The translations under genes were made by a program, and so were the position numbers. From NCBI GenBank assembly GCA_028532985.1, contig JANCIK010000001.1:2666001-2730000 (forward strand): a stretch of 64,000 nucleotides of DNA. Direction: 5' to 3'. Shown here piece by piece: positions 1 through 12,612 of this stretch. The DNA is from Stropharia rugosoannulata (Eukaryota > Basidiomycota > Agaricomycetes > Agaricales > Strophariaceae). The notes below the pieces were generated by a model. It ran no database searches. It was given only the letters and a program-made list of their open reading frames with translations, and had not been told where the DNA came from. The first letter of the stretch is position 1. Every line of letters begins with the position of its first letter.

Positions 1-434
1 TAAAAAGCCGAAAGTTGACGTTAATGAAGAACCAACTGCTGTAAGTGAATATTTGGTGAACATGAGACAGACCTTGATCAAGGACGCTTACAATGAGTGT
101 CTCTTAGGAAAAACGGTCGCCAGTTCCTGTAGATAACGACAGCAATGACATCAAGGTACTCGTTAATGCGGATGGAGACAAGTACATAGATCTCGGAAAG
201 AAGAAACGCGCTGTTGTAAGATCATTCAAAGGTATCCTATTGCTCGACATACGCGAGTATTATGGCACTCCAGGAGAAGAAAAGCCCGGGAAAAAAGGCA
301 TATCGCTGACTCTTGACCAAGTAAGGAAGCGTGGTTATTTATTTTAAAATATCTAACGTCATGTCTAGTGGAAAATACTCAGTACAGAAGCGACTACCAT
401 AGACAAATTATTCTCTGAGCAAAAGAAAGCATGA
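1..434 (+). CDS. SUB1: Transcriptional coactivator PC4/Sub1, 3' part
   Basis: This is the C-terminal part of a PC4/p15 single-strand-DNA-binding coactivator, which acts in the nucleus in RNA polymerase II transcription. Exons are 1-40, 108-320 and 369-434, joined in frame across GT..AG introns. The spliced protein shows the PC4 core: [18 protein letters not shown], then LLDIREYYG, then [12 protein letters not shown], followed by a short tail ending SEQKKA. These match the beta-sheet and C-terminal helix of the family. A basic and acidic linker precedes the core. The 5' end lies outside the window, so the start codon is not seen. It ends 132 bp from the end of the convergent gene on the other strand. 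Confidence 0.88.
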
Positions 435-566
435 AAAATGGCTCGTGTATGCATTTTCAATCCGTTTGGTGTTGTTCATGTTAATAAGGATATAAACCTA
501 ATCTATAACTAGTCCAAGTGATGCGTCTCTAGTGCCTTTAGCCCCATTGAGCCATAAACCAAGGAT

Positions 567-2970
567 TCATGCCTGATACATCTTAAAGAAGGCATCAATA
601 TCCATGAACGCCTCAATGATAGATAGTCTGATATTATTTTTCCTGTAACTCCTACATACAAATTAAATCAGTAGTAATCGTAAATGTTATAGTGCGGGTA
701 AACTTACCACCAACAGAAGAAGTAATCCAAAAGAAGGCGGCGAGAAAGGATGCCTCGGTCCTTAATTGAATCTATCAGTCTCTTTCTCTCATCCAACCAG
801 ACAGCATAGGTGCAGTATTGGGCGTTGACAAGAAATATTCTTATCTATGAAGAGCAATATGAAAATTTGATAGACACGTTGACAAGAGAGGTTACATTTG
901 AGTGTGTCGTCTTGAGTGCATGATCGAGATTCCTTGCAGTGATACCGTGAGTATGTACATCGCTATGCTATGATGGTAATTACCTAGTCAGATCATTGAG
1001 CTTAAGGACCATCAGGACTCGCCGGGGCACTCGTCTTAATACATCAAATACGGATAAAAGAATTCCTTCTTGCTGCATGACGGCGTCTCGAATAGCTTTC
1101 TTTTCTTCTTCATTTTGCGGAACCATGTCTATCAAACTTGATGCACGATGGAAATTTTTGTGCTCAGGCTCGTCCCAACTTCCTTTGAGAGCGACTCTTC
1201 CTGTGATGGCGGCTTCGAAAACAGGGTACTAATATTTGTTTTAGAAAGCAACTTCGTCAAAAAGAGAAGGAAGGTCAATGAAGTGATTGATTACCAAGTC
1301 ATGACTAATATTTCCCACTAGTTCGGCATACTTTTTACGCTTGACTATCATCGAAGGTGAAGTGGGTTCCATTAAAGATAACCAGAGCCTGGCATAGTTT
1401 ACACGCAATTCTGGATCGATATCGAAGTACAAACCATGATCCAACAACACTATTTCGAAGTTGTAGGGCGACTTGGACTCAGACGGTGTAGGTCTTATCA
1501 GTAGATTCCCTTTATTACATAAAAGTAAGATATGTGCTTCAGGCGTGCAGCAAGTTTCACCTACCGGGATGAGGATCCTGTCAAGATTACAATTTATGTA
1601 GTTGAAGCAAGTAATGATCAAGTATACTCACTGCATGAAACCACCCGTTCAGAAAGACCATTCGGCTGAAAATTCTGGATATTTCAATGGCAATTTTATT
1701 GCGATCCATGTTGTTTTCAGCGAGGTAAGATAAGTCGTCCGGACGTGCTCCTTTGATATACTCCATAATGAGGACTCTTTTCGTTGCAAGTATGACCTCT
1801 GGTATGTAGAGCGAGGTGTTTATTTTAGAAAATTCTCTGATAGTTCGATTTGCGTTATTTGCCTCGTGAATAAAGTCCATTTCTTTTGGCAAATTTGTTC
1901 TCATTTCATCCTTTATTGATAGCAACATGAGACTAACTCAGAGAGATAGAGTTGGTCTTACCGCTAGCCACGAGAATTCAAACCCAGGAAACCAGTACTT
2001 GATCCAGCCTGCCAGTTAAATAGTTAGGTGACAATGAGCAGCACAATAACTATACTTACCTAGTGTTACATCGACCATTTCCATATCGACGTCACAGAAT
2101 TCTGCAAGGTGGGGATGTTGGAGCTGTGCAGATAGTTCAGTTGTGCAAATGCACAACGTGAAAGATAACAGGAAGGACCTTGACAGCTACATGTCTACCA
2201 CTCTCTTTGTGAAAACCCGTATGAACCTGTGCAAGACTTGCCACCCCAATCGGTATTGGATCGAAGTTATCAAACAAATTTTCAATGGGTTGGCCCATGT
2301 CTTTCAGAAATAATCGTTCCAGGTCTTCATATGGCGTAGGTTCACATTTATCTTGTAAAACTGTCATCGTTGCAGTCCATTCCACGGGAAGGACAACCAA
2401 AGACGACATATGTTGTCCCAGTTTAATGAAGATACCTGCAAAAGCATCTTATCCATAGTGTTCGAATTGGAGGCATCAAGCTCAGTCACATACCTCCATT
2501 AACAAGCAGGGCCCTCAATACGCGTTCAGCACTGCGCTTATGGCATGAAGAATAGGCTTCGCGTTCCGCAATTTCAGATTCAAAGCCCTTGAGCATCAAA
2601 AGCTTGTAGTCTATGGCACTTGCAATGGCGGCCCCTAGTGGTACAAATGCAGTACTCAAATTAGACTTCAGCGATTACTAGAAAAAAAGAAAAGCTAACC
2701 CGCAACTCGAGAACACCGCACAGCGGCAAGTAAGCTATGCCTGAAAGGCTGTGAATACTGGTATGCAACATAACCACCCGTTCCAAGAATTATAGCACAA
2801 GTGGGGAATAATAACCAGGCGTTGGTGTTAGATTTTGAAGTAGGGTGTGATATCGGCTGATGACGAGCAAAAGAACGTCTCGGGGCTGTCCATAGACTTT
2901 GAAATATACAGCAATGGCGCCTAGGTGCGTTCAGTCGCACCAATTGGCTTCCGACCCGGATCGTTAGCAT
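567..2970 (-). CDS. ABC1/ADCK (UbiB) family atypical kinase, Mcp2-like
   Basis: This is a mitochondrial protein of the ABC1/ADCK/UbiB kinase-like family, probably the ADCK1/Mcp2 branch linked to mitochondrial lipid homeostasis. The ATG at 2968-2970 begins an Arg-rich N-terminus with few acidic residues, like a matrix-targeting peptide, followed by a hydrophobic segment (WLLFPTCAIILGTGGYVAY). Family hallmarks are visible: the KxGQ motif (FIKLGQHMS), an ATP-site Ala-rich stretch with VAVKV, MEYIKGARPDD, and the HADPHPGNLL catalytic-loop motif formed by splicing around 1565-1640, then VLLDHGLY. At least eight small exons are needed. The C-terminus ends MDIDAFFKMYQA, with the stop at 567-569. The family assignment is firm; the choice of Mcp2 rather than Ylr253w-type is inference. 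Confidence 0.85.
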
Positions 2971-3381
2971 AAGTACTTAGCAAGACGACAAGGACGAGGA
3001 CGCATCATCAAACCGAGCGGCCCGAGCAAGCGCCGATTTGTAACCGTAACCTTCATGATGCATGAATACAACAAAATCAGAAGCTACATTTGAGTAGCTT
3101 CGAGTTACATACTATATTATGTAAACTATGTAAAGAAGAAAAGTATCATACATACATATTTGTCGTTTCTCAAAGGTGCCTGAACTTTTAATACTCTTTC
3201 ATAACCTCTTATCTTTTCAAGTACCGATGCACACTGTCGTCCAAAGCTCCCCAAAAAATGCTCATCAATCAGTGTTTGTTCCTACTTCATGGATAAAGGG
3301 TACTGCCAGTGTGATAAGTAAACCACGCCTTGTATACTCGTACGTACTCAAGTTACTATGCCAATGGGTTTAAATTGTGAG
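2971..3381. other. Intergenic region
   Basis: About 410 bp between the start of the ABC1-family gene and the end of the allantoinase gene. I see no convincing coding sequence; a 65-codon plus-strand reading frame (3176-3373) has no family features. It should hold the promoter of the ABC1-family gene and the 3' UTR of the allantoinase gene. Confidence 0.5.
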
Positions 3382-5033
3382 TTAAAGCATATTTCCAATC
3401 GGTGTAGAGAACGTCTGCGGAGATTCGAATATTTTCTTGCCTCGAAGGTAAGTCTGCCGAACTTGTCCTTGAAGCTTTAAGCCGTTGTAAGGGGAGACCT
3501 TATTCTTATAATGTAACAAATCAGCTGTCACCTATAAACATAATGCAGTCAGAATCTACATCAGAACAACGCTGGATGAGAGACATACAGTGAATTCCGC
3601 ATCAGAATTCCACAGGACAAAATCGGCATCGAAACCTTCCTTTATTTGCCCCTTCACGCTTCCCAATCCTGCATGGTTCGCTGTCTTCAGACTCATCCAC
3701 TCAATGATTTGGCCTATAGAGATACCCCTCCGATTCCCCTCTGTCCAGAGTAGACTGAGGCCCAGACCAAGTGTGCTAATACCACCCCAAGCGGACATGA
3801 TATTTCCGTCGTGCATGTTCTTGAGTTCAAGTACACATGGACTATGATCTGAGACTACACAGTCGATCGTTCCATCTTTTAGACCTTCCCATAGCAGATC
3901 CCTATTAGATGCCTCACGAACAGGAGGACAGCACTTGAACTCAGGACATCCCACCGGTATATCTTCCGCATTGAGACAGAGGTAGTGAAAGCATGTTTCC
4001 ACAGTTAGCGGCAATCCTGCGGCTTTTGCTTCTCGAATCATAGGTAACGCATTTGCAGCCGACAAATGAACTATATGGCAACGCAAATTAGGATATCTCT
4101 TCTGTAACTTAATGACGAGCGAGATTGCGCTAGTTTCCAAATCTTGAGGACGCGACGCAAGAAAAGTGGAATATTGAGTTGGGTTCGACAGCTTTAAATC
4201 AGGCGTGGGTTGGTCGAGTTCAGCATGAAACAAAAGGGTGCTTTTGACCTCCTATATCACGTATAGAATCAAAACCACCAAAGAATAAAGAGGTGCAAAA
4301 TCTTACTTCCAAATCCTTCATTGCAAGATGAAGATCGTCCTCATTAACACAGGGAAATTCCTGTCTCAAGAAATACAATGAGACACCATCATGTGGCCGG
4401 TAATAACAGATGCGTACATCCACCCCGCTTTCGATGAGGAAACATTTGAATCCCTTGACGCCATCCTTCACCAGGGGTTTGAGGTCGTTCTGCTCGCAAT
4501 ACTTCAAATTAGTCTGTAGTACTAAAAGCGAGAAGGCTGGCAACTCACAGAGTTATTAGGTATAACGCCACCCCAAAAAGCTACATCTGTGTGGCACTGA
4601 CCCCTCGCAGCTTCTCTCTTTGTGTGAAGGTTGGCCACAGTAACAGTGGGAGGCAGAGAATTCAATGGCATATCAACCAAGGTTGTGATGCCCCCCGACG
4701 CTGCAGCTCGTGTGCCTGTCCAGAAACCTTCCCAAGCAGTGCGTCCTGGTTCATTTAAATGCACATGAGCACTACCACAATATTTTTTATCAGCGAAGTT
4801 CCAAAGCGCATTTTAATAGATACAAGTTACTCTACTAGACCAGGGAGTACGATGCTATTCCCAGCGTCAATCCACTCTGTTGTTTCGGGTGAGAAGTCTT
4901 CGGGGGTAGCTTGACCCTGGATAACCTGAACGATCTTTCCTGAAGCCTTGTTTATTACGATTGAAGCTGGTATCGGCTCATCCTTTCCTGGGAGCAAAAC
5001 CCTTGAGCCTGAGCAGATCAAGACAGAAGCCAT
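3382..5033 (-). CDS. DAL1: Allantoinase
   Basis: Allantoinase is a cyclic amidohydrolase that opens allantoin to allantoate in purine-nitrogen use. The ATG at 5031-5033 starts [20 protein letters not shown]. Splicing the first intron gives [15 protein letters not shown], the metal-binding HxH strand. Next come [15 protein letters not shown], then GVKGFKCFL, where the Lys of KGFK would be the carbamylated metal bridge. [25 protein letters not shown] (catalytic Asp) and [17 protein letters not shown] follow. The tail is [16 protein letters not shown] with the stop at 3382-3384. The whole metallo-dependent hydrolase fold is present at normal length (about 480 aa). The VSDHSPC and WGGIS signatures favour allantoinase over dihydroorotase. 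Confidence 0.92.
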
Positions 5034-5237
5034 AATTGAACTGTCTATTATCTTCTGAATCTTTTAGGTCATCATTTGTGTTGGGATCGATGATTTGATG
5101 GCGCTTACCCGATCTGTCTAAATGGCAGTGCCCCGGTGCACTTGTTTGGGCTAGGAAGTGACCTCTGATACTTTGATGAAGAGAGTCGAAGGACGCCGAC
5201 TCGGCTCTTCAAGCTTTAACATTTAGCTTCCACCACC
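5034..5237. promoter_or_regulatory. Divergent promoter, allantoinase / Yippee-like gene
   Basis: About 200 bp separate the two divergent start codons, so both genes must be driven from here or from overlapping 5' regions. Pyrimidine-rich stretches precede the plus-strand start. No specific factor site is claimed. Confidence 0.4.
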
Positions 5238-5850
5238 ATGTCTGAATACATGTCCGCCAGCGCTATAGAACCCTCCAGCAGCCCCCGACGACTCCCGGCT
5301 CTTCCAAAGGACGTGTCAAAACGTATTTCGCGACCTCTTCCCAAAATCCCTCGTGCGCTGATATGCAAGCAATGTGGGACATGTATCACTTCCCATAATG
5401 TCCTTCTCCCTGCCTCTGCTGTAAGTAAGCAAATTTTGCTCAGCGTGATTTTGTTTAGCGTTCGCTATTCAGATTCCTCCAAATTCGCGATCATTTAGAG
5501 GATTCGCCGGGAAGGCGTCGCTGTTTACAGAAATGTGAGTCATCGTGCGTGTGCATAGTCCCATCCGTTGATATATTTTCAGTTATAATGTTATACTCGC
5601 CAAGTCAGGCGTCCAGCTCATGGCTACCGGTGCTCATACTATGCAGGAGATCACATGTGGCACTTGCTCTACTTACCTCGGTTGGAAGATAATTCGTGCT
5701 CACGAGAGTACAGAAACTTGGAAAGAGGGACATTGTCTTCTCGAGCTCGAAAACTTGCGCCTCCAATCTGATCTTAGCACAGACACATCTGAGCAACGGC
5801 TAAATTCTCGGAGGACTTCATCAGGCTCAGAGTCTGATCTAGAATCTTGA
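5238..5850 (+). CDS. Yippee-like zinc-binding protein
   Basis: A protein of the Yippee/Moh1 fold. Exons are 5238-5420, 5473-5534 and 5583-5850. The protein starts MSEYMSAS, has a Pro/Ser-rich lead, then the first zinc pair CKQCGTCI. After splicing, IYNVILAKSG follows, then the family signature TGAHTMQEITCGTCSTYLGW with the second zinc pair (CGTC). WKEGHCLLELENL comes next, followed by a polar Ser-rich tail. The order CxxC - YNV - TGxHT - CxxC - GW - EG is diagnostic. Yeast Moh1 has no clear biochemical role, and animal YPEL proteins are linked to the centrosome and E3 ligase complexes, so function here is open. The ATG context CCACCATG is strong. Confidence 0.85.
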
Positions 5851-6468
5851 GACAACCATTGCGCATTCATCCTCTCACTGGCTTATACTCACATTGCAAG
5901 CGTTTCATAATTTATCCAGCACAACTACTGTATCGATGTACAATTTCTCTCCAATTACTTTAACTTTAATGGTGTATTAGGGTTTTATTTACTTTACTTT
6001 ATTTACGTTTTCTCTTTCTGCAACGGTACATTTAGAAATTTAATAGTTGAAGGCAGCAGTGAAATAATATTTACATTCCTTTGCTCTCTACATAGCATTG
6101 TGATACCTAGAATATCATAGGAATCGAACTGCATGTTTCTGAAACGAGTACAATGAGGCGGGCCACTCTCGGCTCCTAGCCGATTACCTAATGGTCAAAT
6201 AAATTAACGGCTTTCGTGTTAACCAAGTGTTAACCTCCGACTGTATGCAAGCGATATACTTACTGCCGACTCCAGAGATCACACCAAACATTCTCTCTGA
6301 TTTCATCGAGTCCTTTCTTTGACAAGAAGCTGGTCTTCTCGAATCACCTACCTTGATACCTTGATACCATTGTACTGCTTCAATTCGACCATCATATCGT
6401 CCATAACTTAATACATCGGATCGCCGCTACCTTATGAACTAGCTGTCGTATCCACATTGACAACTACT
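5851..6468. other. Intergenic region, 3' UTR and promoter
   Basis: About 620 bp between two plus-strand genes. It is AT-rich and carries a TTTACTTTACTTTATTTACG stretch near 5987 typical of 3' UTR or spacer DNA. No ORF or RNA gene was recognised. The distal part should be the promoter of the TBC-domain gene. Confidence 0.4.
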
Positions 6469-8926
6469 ATGACGCCTAGTCCAGTCGCCTTCGCACTGCC
6501 CCCCTCAGTGGCAGAACTTGCTGAACCAGACACGTTGGAGTCTCTGCGTTCACCACAACTAGACGAAGCCTTCAACGATCGTACTCTAGCACGTGAATCC
6601 ATCACCACGTCTGAATTCAACGACATCGCTTTGGACGATGAATCGTTAGCTTCCCCTACGACAGCAAGTCAAAAACAGAACACGGAAATAGAGGACTTGC
6701 AGACTGAACTTTCTCGGCTCAGTGATTCATCAATGACCACGCCAGCTGGTGAAATAATGGACAATCCTCCTCTTTCCGCAGGGCACAAGAAGACTGCGTC
6801 TACTACGACTATCCGCTCTATCCACGAACGTAGGCCATCCTTGCTAATGAATCGACCAGAGCTTCAAGAGGAGCCTAGGGGGAGAGTTCGCGGAAGTGTT
6901 GATGGACAACTTAAACTTCAAGAAGAGTTTGCCCGTCTACAGGAGAAGGAAGAAAAAGAGCACACAGTTGAGGGAGCAATTGACTGGGGTTGGTCATTTT
7001 CTCAAACTTACATGAGATTGTTGTAACTGATATGATTTTGTTTAGACTTCTGGGGAGCTGTTATATCAGGTATGTTATCCAGCTTGTTTTGCTGGTTTTA
7101 TTAACCGCGTATCTATAGACTATCAAGGATTCGCGTCAGAAAGACCGACTGATTTAGCAAGAGCGATACAGAAAGGGATACCGGCGACGCTGAGAGGCAT
7201 GATGTGGCAGCATATGTAATGATAATTTTATTTCCCTCATCTCCCACTCATTACGGCGTACAGGGCTGCATCTAAAGACCCTCAGCTAGAGGCTACCTAT
7301 CTAAGACTGCTAAAGGAAACAAGCGTCCACGAGAAATCCATCATTCGGGACTTGGGAAGGTGATACATTTGCGTTCCTCTTATATTTCAACCTGTATACT
7401 CATCCATTTCCAGAACTTTTCCCCATCACGATTTCTTTACTGATGGTCAAGGGATTGGTCAGGAAAATTTGTTCAACGTTCTCAAAGCATACTCTTTGTG
7501 CGTCGACATCAAGTCCCTACATATTACCATGAATCTCATGATCGGTTAGGTATGACCCGTTAGTGGGGTATTGTCAAGGTTTACCGTTTATTGTTGCTAT
7601 TCTTCTCTTGAATGTAAGAGGTTACTTGCGCTTATAGGACCAGGTTACAGTTATATCAATAGATGCCTGACGAAGAAGCCTTTTCTCTACTTGTGAGGCT
7701 CATGACTGTCTACGACCTTCAAGGGCATTTTCTTCCAGAAATGCCAAAACTGCAACTACGTCTCGTACGTTCTTGATAATGTTTAGGAAAATCGCAAGCT
7801 AATATTTGTTGTTATAGTTCCAAGTGAGCACAATGTCTTACGTCTCATTGCCCAAGCTCATCATGTCACAGTTTGACCGCCTTTTAGAGGAGCTACTACC
7901 AGTTCTACACGTACATTTTCTACGTCAAGGCATTAAATCAAGCATGTTCTGTTCACAGTGGTTCCTCACTCTGTTTAGCTATCGGTACCCTTTGCCTCTT
8001 GATTCCTCCCTCCCTTTGGCTTATGGACTTAACAGGTTCCCTCTCGAAATTGTATTTCGAATATATGATAGCTGCTTGGCAAACGGCATTGAAGCTATCT
8101 TCGGATTTAGCATCACACTCCTAAGAAAGAACGAGGAAGCCCTTTTAGCGTTAAAATTTGATGAAATACTGTCCTTCGTGAACACAAAGCTATTAGACAC
8201 TTATCTTGTGAGTTAGTCTCGTTCGTTTTTGTTATATTCTCTTACACGCGCGTCCTTGGCGCTGTGCTAGATTCCTTCAGAAAACATTAAGGAGAGAGAG
8301 CCCGTCGAATCAAAATACCGCGTTGATGATTTTGTTAGTGACGCAGCATCTCTCAACATAACTCCTTTCATGCTCGACTCTTATCGCCATGAATACGAAG
8401 ACCTTATGGTATGTCCAATGAAAATCCTTCTTTCCTCAAACGTTAGCGTACGCTTTGCAGCGAGAGACAAATAAGAACGCGACTTTAATCGACGAGCTTC
8501 GGAATAGTAACCGTGCCTTGTCTAATCAAGTGTGAGTATCTTTGGTTTTAATATTGATCTTTCTTGCTCATGTCATTGTCTGATATACGTAGGAAAACGC
8601 TGGAAAATAGTTTAGCTCAATTGAACATTGAGCACGTAGAAATCTTAGTGAGTGGATTCTCAACAAGATCTTTGATTAATTAACTGGACTCGAGAACGAG
8701 CTTGTGAAACATCGATTAAAAACAGAAGAGATGGAGGAGGAGCTTGTGCGGTATAAGTTGTTGTGAGTATCGTATCTCAGGGTGATTCTTATAACGACGT
8801 AGATCTGATTCGTTCTGAAGATATGCAGAGGCTATGCATCAAAACGAGGGAGCCAAGTCATCAACAAATAGTCGGATATCTCTTGCGCAAATGATGTCGA
8901 ATTTGAAGAGAGGCAGCGGTGGATAG
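6469..8926 (+). CDS. TBC-domain Rab GTPase-activating protein
   Basis: A TBC (Tre-2/Bub2/Cdc16) GAP for Rab GTPases, acting in vesicle traffic. Translation probably starts at ATG 6469 (MTPSPVAFALPP). The first about 170 residues are acidic and Ser/Thr-rich, ending in a Glu-rich coiled stretch. The TBC domain is spread over several small exons: a WGAVISDY block, GIPATLRGMMWQ with the catalytic Arg of the IPxxxR finger, HHDFFTDG, the Gln finger in VGYCQGLPF, and SQWFLTLFSYRFPLE followed by RIYDSCLANG. After the TBC domain come YRVDDFVSDA and a coiled coil (RETNKNATLIDELRNSN, then LKTEEMEEELVRYKLLYAEA). The stop is at 8924-8926. The TBC plus C-terminal coiled coil resembles the EVI5/Gyp5 group, but the exact Rab substrate cannot be read from the sequence. 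Confidence 0.88.
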
Positions 8927-9498
8927 GGAAAGCCGTGCTGACAAATGCATCTTAAGCACATGTATCACTGTGAGCGATGATAATCTCCAACTATATAATA
9001 CAAAGAACTCGATGAAGGCGGTAATCACTAAGTTGTGTCAGTTAAGTCCTTACTTGGCCTCACGGTCTCAAGTTCTTGCTAATGAATCTGACCTTACTGA
9101 CTGACATGTTCTTTAACTTATCTAAAGTTATGTGCTTCGTTTGGTTTGACCATTCCAGTACGAAGTCAACTACTGTACCTGGGTGGACGGTCAGGTTTGG
9201 TAAAGGAGTTTGAGACATTCAGACGGAGTAAGGAACACCAAGTCGAAAGCTCAAAGTCGAGGTTCCAATATCGCAATAATGATGCATTTACAAAGGAAAT
9301 GTCCTTACCATGTCATTCTGCCGTATGACAAGAGTGGTACTATAACTATATGCTGTATCAATACTGTATTACACTTTACAATTGCGGATCCATCCATAAA
9401 TAAAAGTAACGGACTTCTGAAACATCCAAGTCTATGGTACTACTCTGCAAATATCTCCCCTTGCCTAAACTCACGCGACAAATCAATAGTACTAAACT
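8927..9498. other. Intergenic region between convergent genes
   Basis: About 570 bp between the stops of the TBC gene and the ataxin-3-like gene. Small ORFs occur (for example 9146-9328), but they have no recognisable domain and start at non-ATG codons or inside 3' flanks. It is probably two 3' UTRs plus spacer. Confidence 0.4.
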
Positions 9499-11191
9499 CT
9501 ATGGGAGACCAAAGCGAGCCAGCCGTGCGCGACGAATTTCTTCCAGGCTGGGCGCAGGCGCCTCTTCGGTCTCCATTGCGACGTCAGAGCTTGCCGCACC
9601 CGAGGATATGGATTCTTCGTCGTCTGCATTCGTCGATAACGACTCGGAATGGGACCCTGTTTCGAGAGAAGCCCTCAGTGCCGCCTGCAGCTCCGAGTCT
9701 CCATCGTCATAGTGAACTCTCCCTCCGCTCGGTGCTTCATCCACATTAGCACAATGGCTCTCGAAATTCTGAAAGCTTTGATGTTTTGCCATAGCCTCGC
9801 TTTCTTGAATAGCACGACGCAACTCTTCTGCCTCTTCTTCTTCCTCTCTGCGCATGCGTTCCCGGCGCTCATTTAGTGCGAGCTGCTCTTCTGGTGTTAG
9901 GTCTGATTCCGACCACATTTCTCTCTGAGCATGCTCCTGCTGTTCCCTCATCCTTTGCAGTAAGACGCGATTTCTTTCCATGCTTGCTGTTACTAGATCA
10001 ACGTCCGCATGACCTGGAAGAGGAACGGTAGGAAGCCTAGGGCTAGGTGGTTCCGGAGTATCTGATCTTGCTATGAAGGATGCATGAGGATCCGATTGCG
10101 TTACGGATGAAGTATTGACAGAGGACGAGGCTTCGGATTTCTGCATCAAAGATGCTTGCAAGGCCGCCTGGAGTTCATAGTCCTCATCTTCAAAACCTTC
10201 ATGCTCAGGATTGGTATGTCGAGAAAGTTCTGCCTGTGACTGCCTGGCTTCACTTGATGGAACTGAGCTAGAGTTAGGTTCGGGTAATGTCAATGCGATA
10301 ACGTCTGCTTCTGTACGGGGAAGTGCTCGTGGCATCTCTGGATCTTGAACTACGGTAAAAACTGAGTAACCTATACGGGAGAAAGTGAGTGACACCATTG
10401 AATATAGCAAAAGTTCCGAATACCTTCCCCCTCTGCTTGCTGTAGAACCATGCCCAGATACACTTTGCTTACCCATTCCGGAGAAGAGAGAAAAGAGTTC
10501 AGGTTGAACCAATGACTGTTACCGCCATTCTCGTTCTCATCCGCATTCACTGCTCCAAATCTGCGCAACGTGAACCAATGTTGCTCCAAGTTTAAGATAA
10601 AAGCTAATTGTGCGCTAAAGTATAATTAAGTAAGAGGTCAACTCTTGGATGTAGACTCGGCTGACTGTGGTCGATCATGATATGGACGCATATCTTCTGA
10701 TTGCCACCGGACGAGACTGATAATTGGAATGAGTTCTTGTAGTTAAATTCGATGGGAATACTGACTTCAATCCCCATACCTTTAAGGCATTATCTAGTAC
10801 CTGAACAGAGAAAAATCCTTGAATCTATACATCAGGACAGCAAAGGGCTTTACGTAGATGTATGTCACCTGTGTCGTCCATGTTGGTACTTATGCGACCC
10901 ATATGATCATCGTCGTAGCTTTCTTCAAGTTCGTCAAGAGAACGAGCAAGGTCAGAAAGATCTGGGGCGGTAAACTAAGCACATAAGGGTTTGCTTGACC
11001 ATATTGGTGTTTAACGAGACGCACATAGTTCCCTTCTAAAATAACGGGATTCTTGATTGCCATAACTGGATTGTCCGACAAAAGGACTCACGAAGCAAGG
11101 AGTTCAAAGCATGCTGGGCGCACAACATAGATCCAGGCTGTTGCCTTTCGTGGTATATGTGCGGAATGAGGGCCTGAAGATTGCTGGTCAT
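9499..11191 (-). CDS. Ataxin-3-like Josephin deubiquitinase
   Basis: A cysteine protease that trims ubiquitin chains. The ATG at 11189-11191 gives MTSNLQALIPHIYHERQQ, followed by PGSMLCAQHALNSLL, which holds the catalytic Cys. Splicing yields FTAPDLSDLARSLDELEE, then NMDDTGFFSVQVLDNALKVW, then LNLEQHWFTLRRFG with the catalytic His, and NSHWFNLNSF with the catalytic Asn. The C-terminal half has two ubiquitin-interacting motifs, EDYELQAALQASL and DSELQAALRASLE. Between them lie a long acidic/Arg-rich helix (ALNERRERMRREEEEEAEEL) and a third UIM-like segment (LRRAIQESEAMAK). It ends RLARFGLP. Six or more introns are needed. Domain order and catalytic triad match ataxin-3; there is no polyglutamine tract. 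Confidence 0.9.
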
Positions 11192-11499
11192 GGCAGCTGT
11201 GTGTTTAACTATGAATTGCGGAGACGCGTAGTGGAGTTAATACTAGCTAACTAGCTAAGGCCTAATAGTGGGGCTCAAGTGGGGCTAGTTAAGGGCTAGT
11301 AGGGTTGAGTGGCGATACGCGTCTTTGAAAGCTGCACGTGCGGAAAGGCTGTTTTAGCGCTCAGTCTGGTGTTGCCAAGCATGGCCACACACGGTTCGCC
11401 GGGTTCGGTGACGACACCTTGACTGCAGACTCCTGCGCATTGCTGACACCCATCTGCATTGTCCGAAAATCACATTTCCCTGTCCCCGCTTCCCCTATC
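11192..11499. promoter_or_regulatory. Divergent promoter with two ACGCGT boxes
   Basis: 308 bp between the divergent starts of the ataxin-3-like gene and ATG27. ACGCGT, the core of the fungal MluI cell-cycle box, occurs at 11224-11229 and 11317-11322. Between them is a low-complexity stretch rich in CTAG, GGGGCT and AAGGGCTAG repeats (about 11240-11310). Function as MCB elements is inference. Confidence 0.4.
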
Positions 11500-12612
11500 A
11501 TGATTCTACGGCATATTCTTTACGACCTCTTCATTGCCGGCTTATTCCTTCAGAGCAAGGGGCAACTTTTTGCATACGCCCAGACGTTCGACTGTCATGA
11601 CATTACCGTGCAGGGCATCCAGTACAATCTGACCTCTCTGGCAGGGGAACATGTAGTGAACAGAACGCGCAACACCGAACCTACCTCTATGGTTGATTCA
11701 CTAAGGTTTAATCTTTGTGCCGACTTAACTGCCCAACCTGACGTGCCGGATACAGACCAGGTATATACACTTCCTTGACCTTGTGATTTGTAATTACCAG
11801 GTTCACATACAATCTTGGACATATGGTCTGACGAACTTTTTCTCTTCGCCGTCAAGTGTCCACAAGGAACGCGTGCATGCCTCCTCCAAGTGAATAAAAA
11901 AGATCAAGAACAAGACCGTGTCATATCAGTAATACCTATAGCAGTAACGGATAAACTGGATCCCAAAATTTCCAGCAATGCTGGTATGCCGTATTTCTTG
12001 TTTTTCTACATGTACTAAAGACCTAAATAGAATCCAAGTTGTTGTCTGTGTTTTTACACGGAACGGATTACCCCTCGACTAATCCCAGACCCCAATCGCT
12101 AAACTTAACTTTGCTTTGTGACGAACAAGTTAAATCCGATCCTAAAGTCGTTGACTACGATGGGTCAAGACTTGACATTGAATGGAGCACCCCAGCAGGG
12201 TGCCCTGTACAAGAAGATGGAGGTGAACATGGCGATAAAGGTGGTGATAAAAAACCAGAAGAGCCTGCAGAAGAGCATATGGGGAGTGGCATTGGCTGGT
12301 TCTTTTTAGTGTCAGTTTTACCCTACCTTTGCATTACCTTGCTGATCACGGACAAACAGGTTGCTGCTGGCCTTCTTGGCGTATTTTGGTTTGGGCGCCT
12401 ATTATAACTACTCGACATATAGCTCTACAGGGTATGATCTCATCCCGTAAGTTGTAATTTTTCGCTTAATACATGTCTTGACATCTGCCCCTTATAGTCA
12501 CCGCGATTTTTGGAAAGAAGTCCCTTATATGCTTAGCGATGTTGTTTCTCATCTCTGCTCCAATGTACGCCCACGACGAACTTCTAGTCGCGGTGGTTAC
12601 ATCTCCGTATGA
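11500..12612 (+). CDS. ATG27: Autophagy-related protein 27
   Basis: Atg27 is a type I membrane protein of Golgi, endosome and vacuole that helps deliver Atg9 vesicles. Exons are 11500-11760, 11857-11993, 12031-12310, 12360-12446 and 12498-12612, all joining in frame. The N-terminus (MILRHILYDLFIAGLFLQS) is a signal peptide. The lumenal domain has conserved Cys (TFDCHDI, FNLCADL, DQCPQGTRACLLQVN, LLCDEQ) and VISVIPIA. An acidic, Gly/Lys-rich linker leads into the membrane helix GWFFLVLLLAFLAYFGLGAY. The cytosolic tail carries the family signature GYDLIPHRDFWKEVPYML and ends GGYISV. The 97-nt first intron was chosen because it gives DTDQ-CPQGTRAC, the conserved join. Confidence 0.9.

Noticed and set aside
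11801..11856. An extra exon in ATG27 starting after the AG at 11800
   Set aside because: It gives a reading out of phase with the conserved DQCPQGTRAC join; one 96-nt intron fits.
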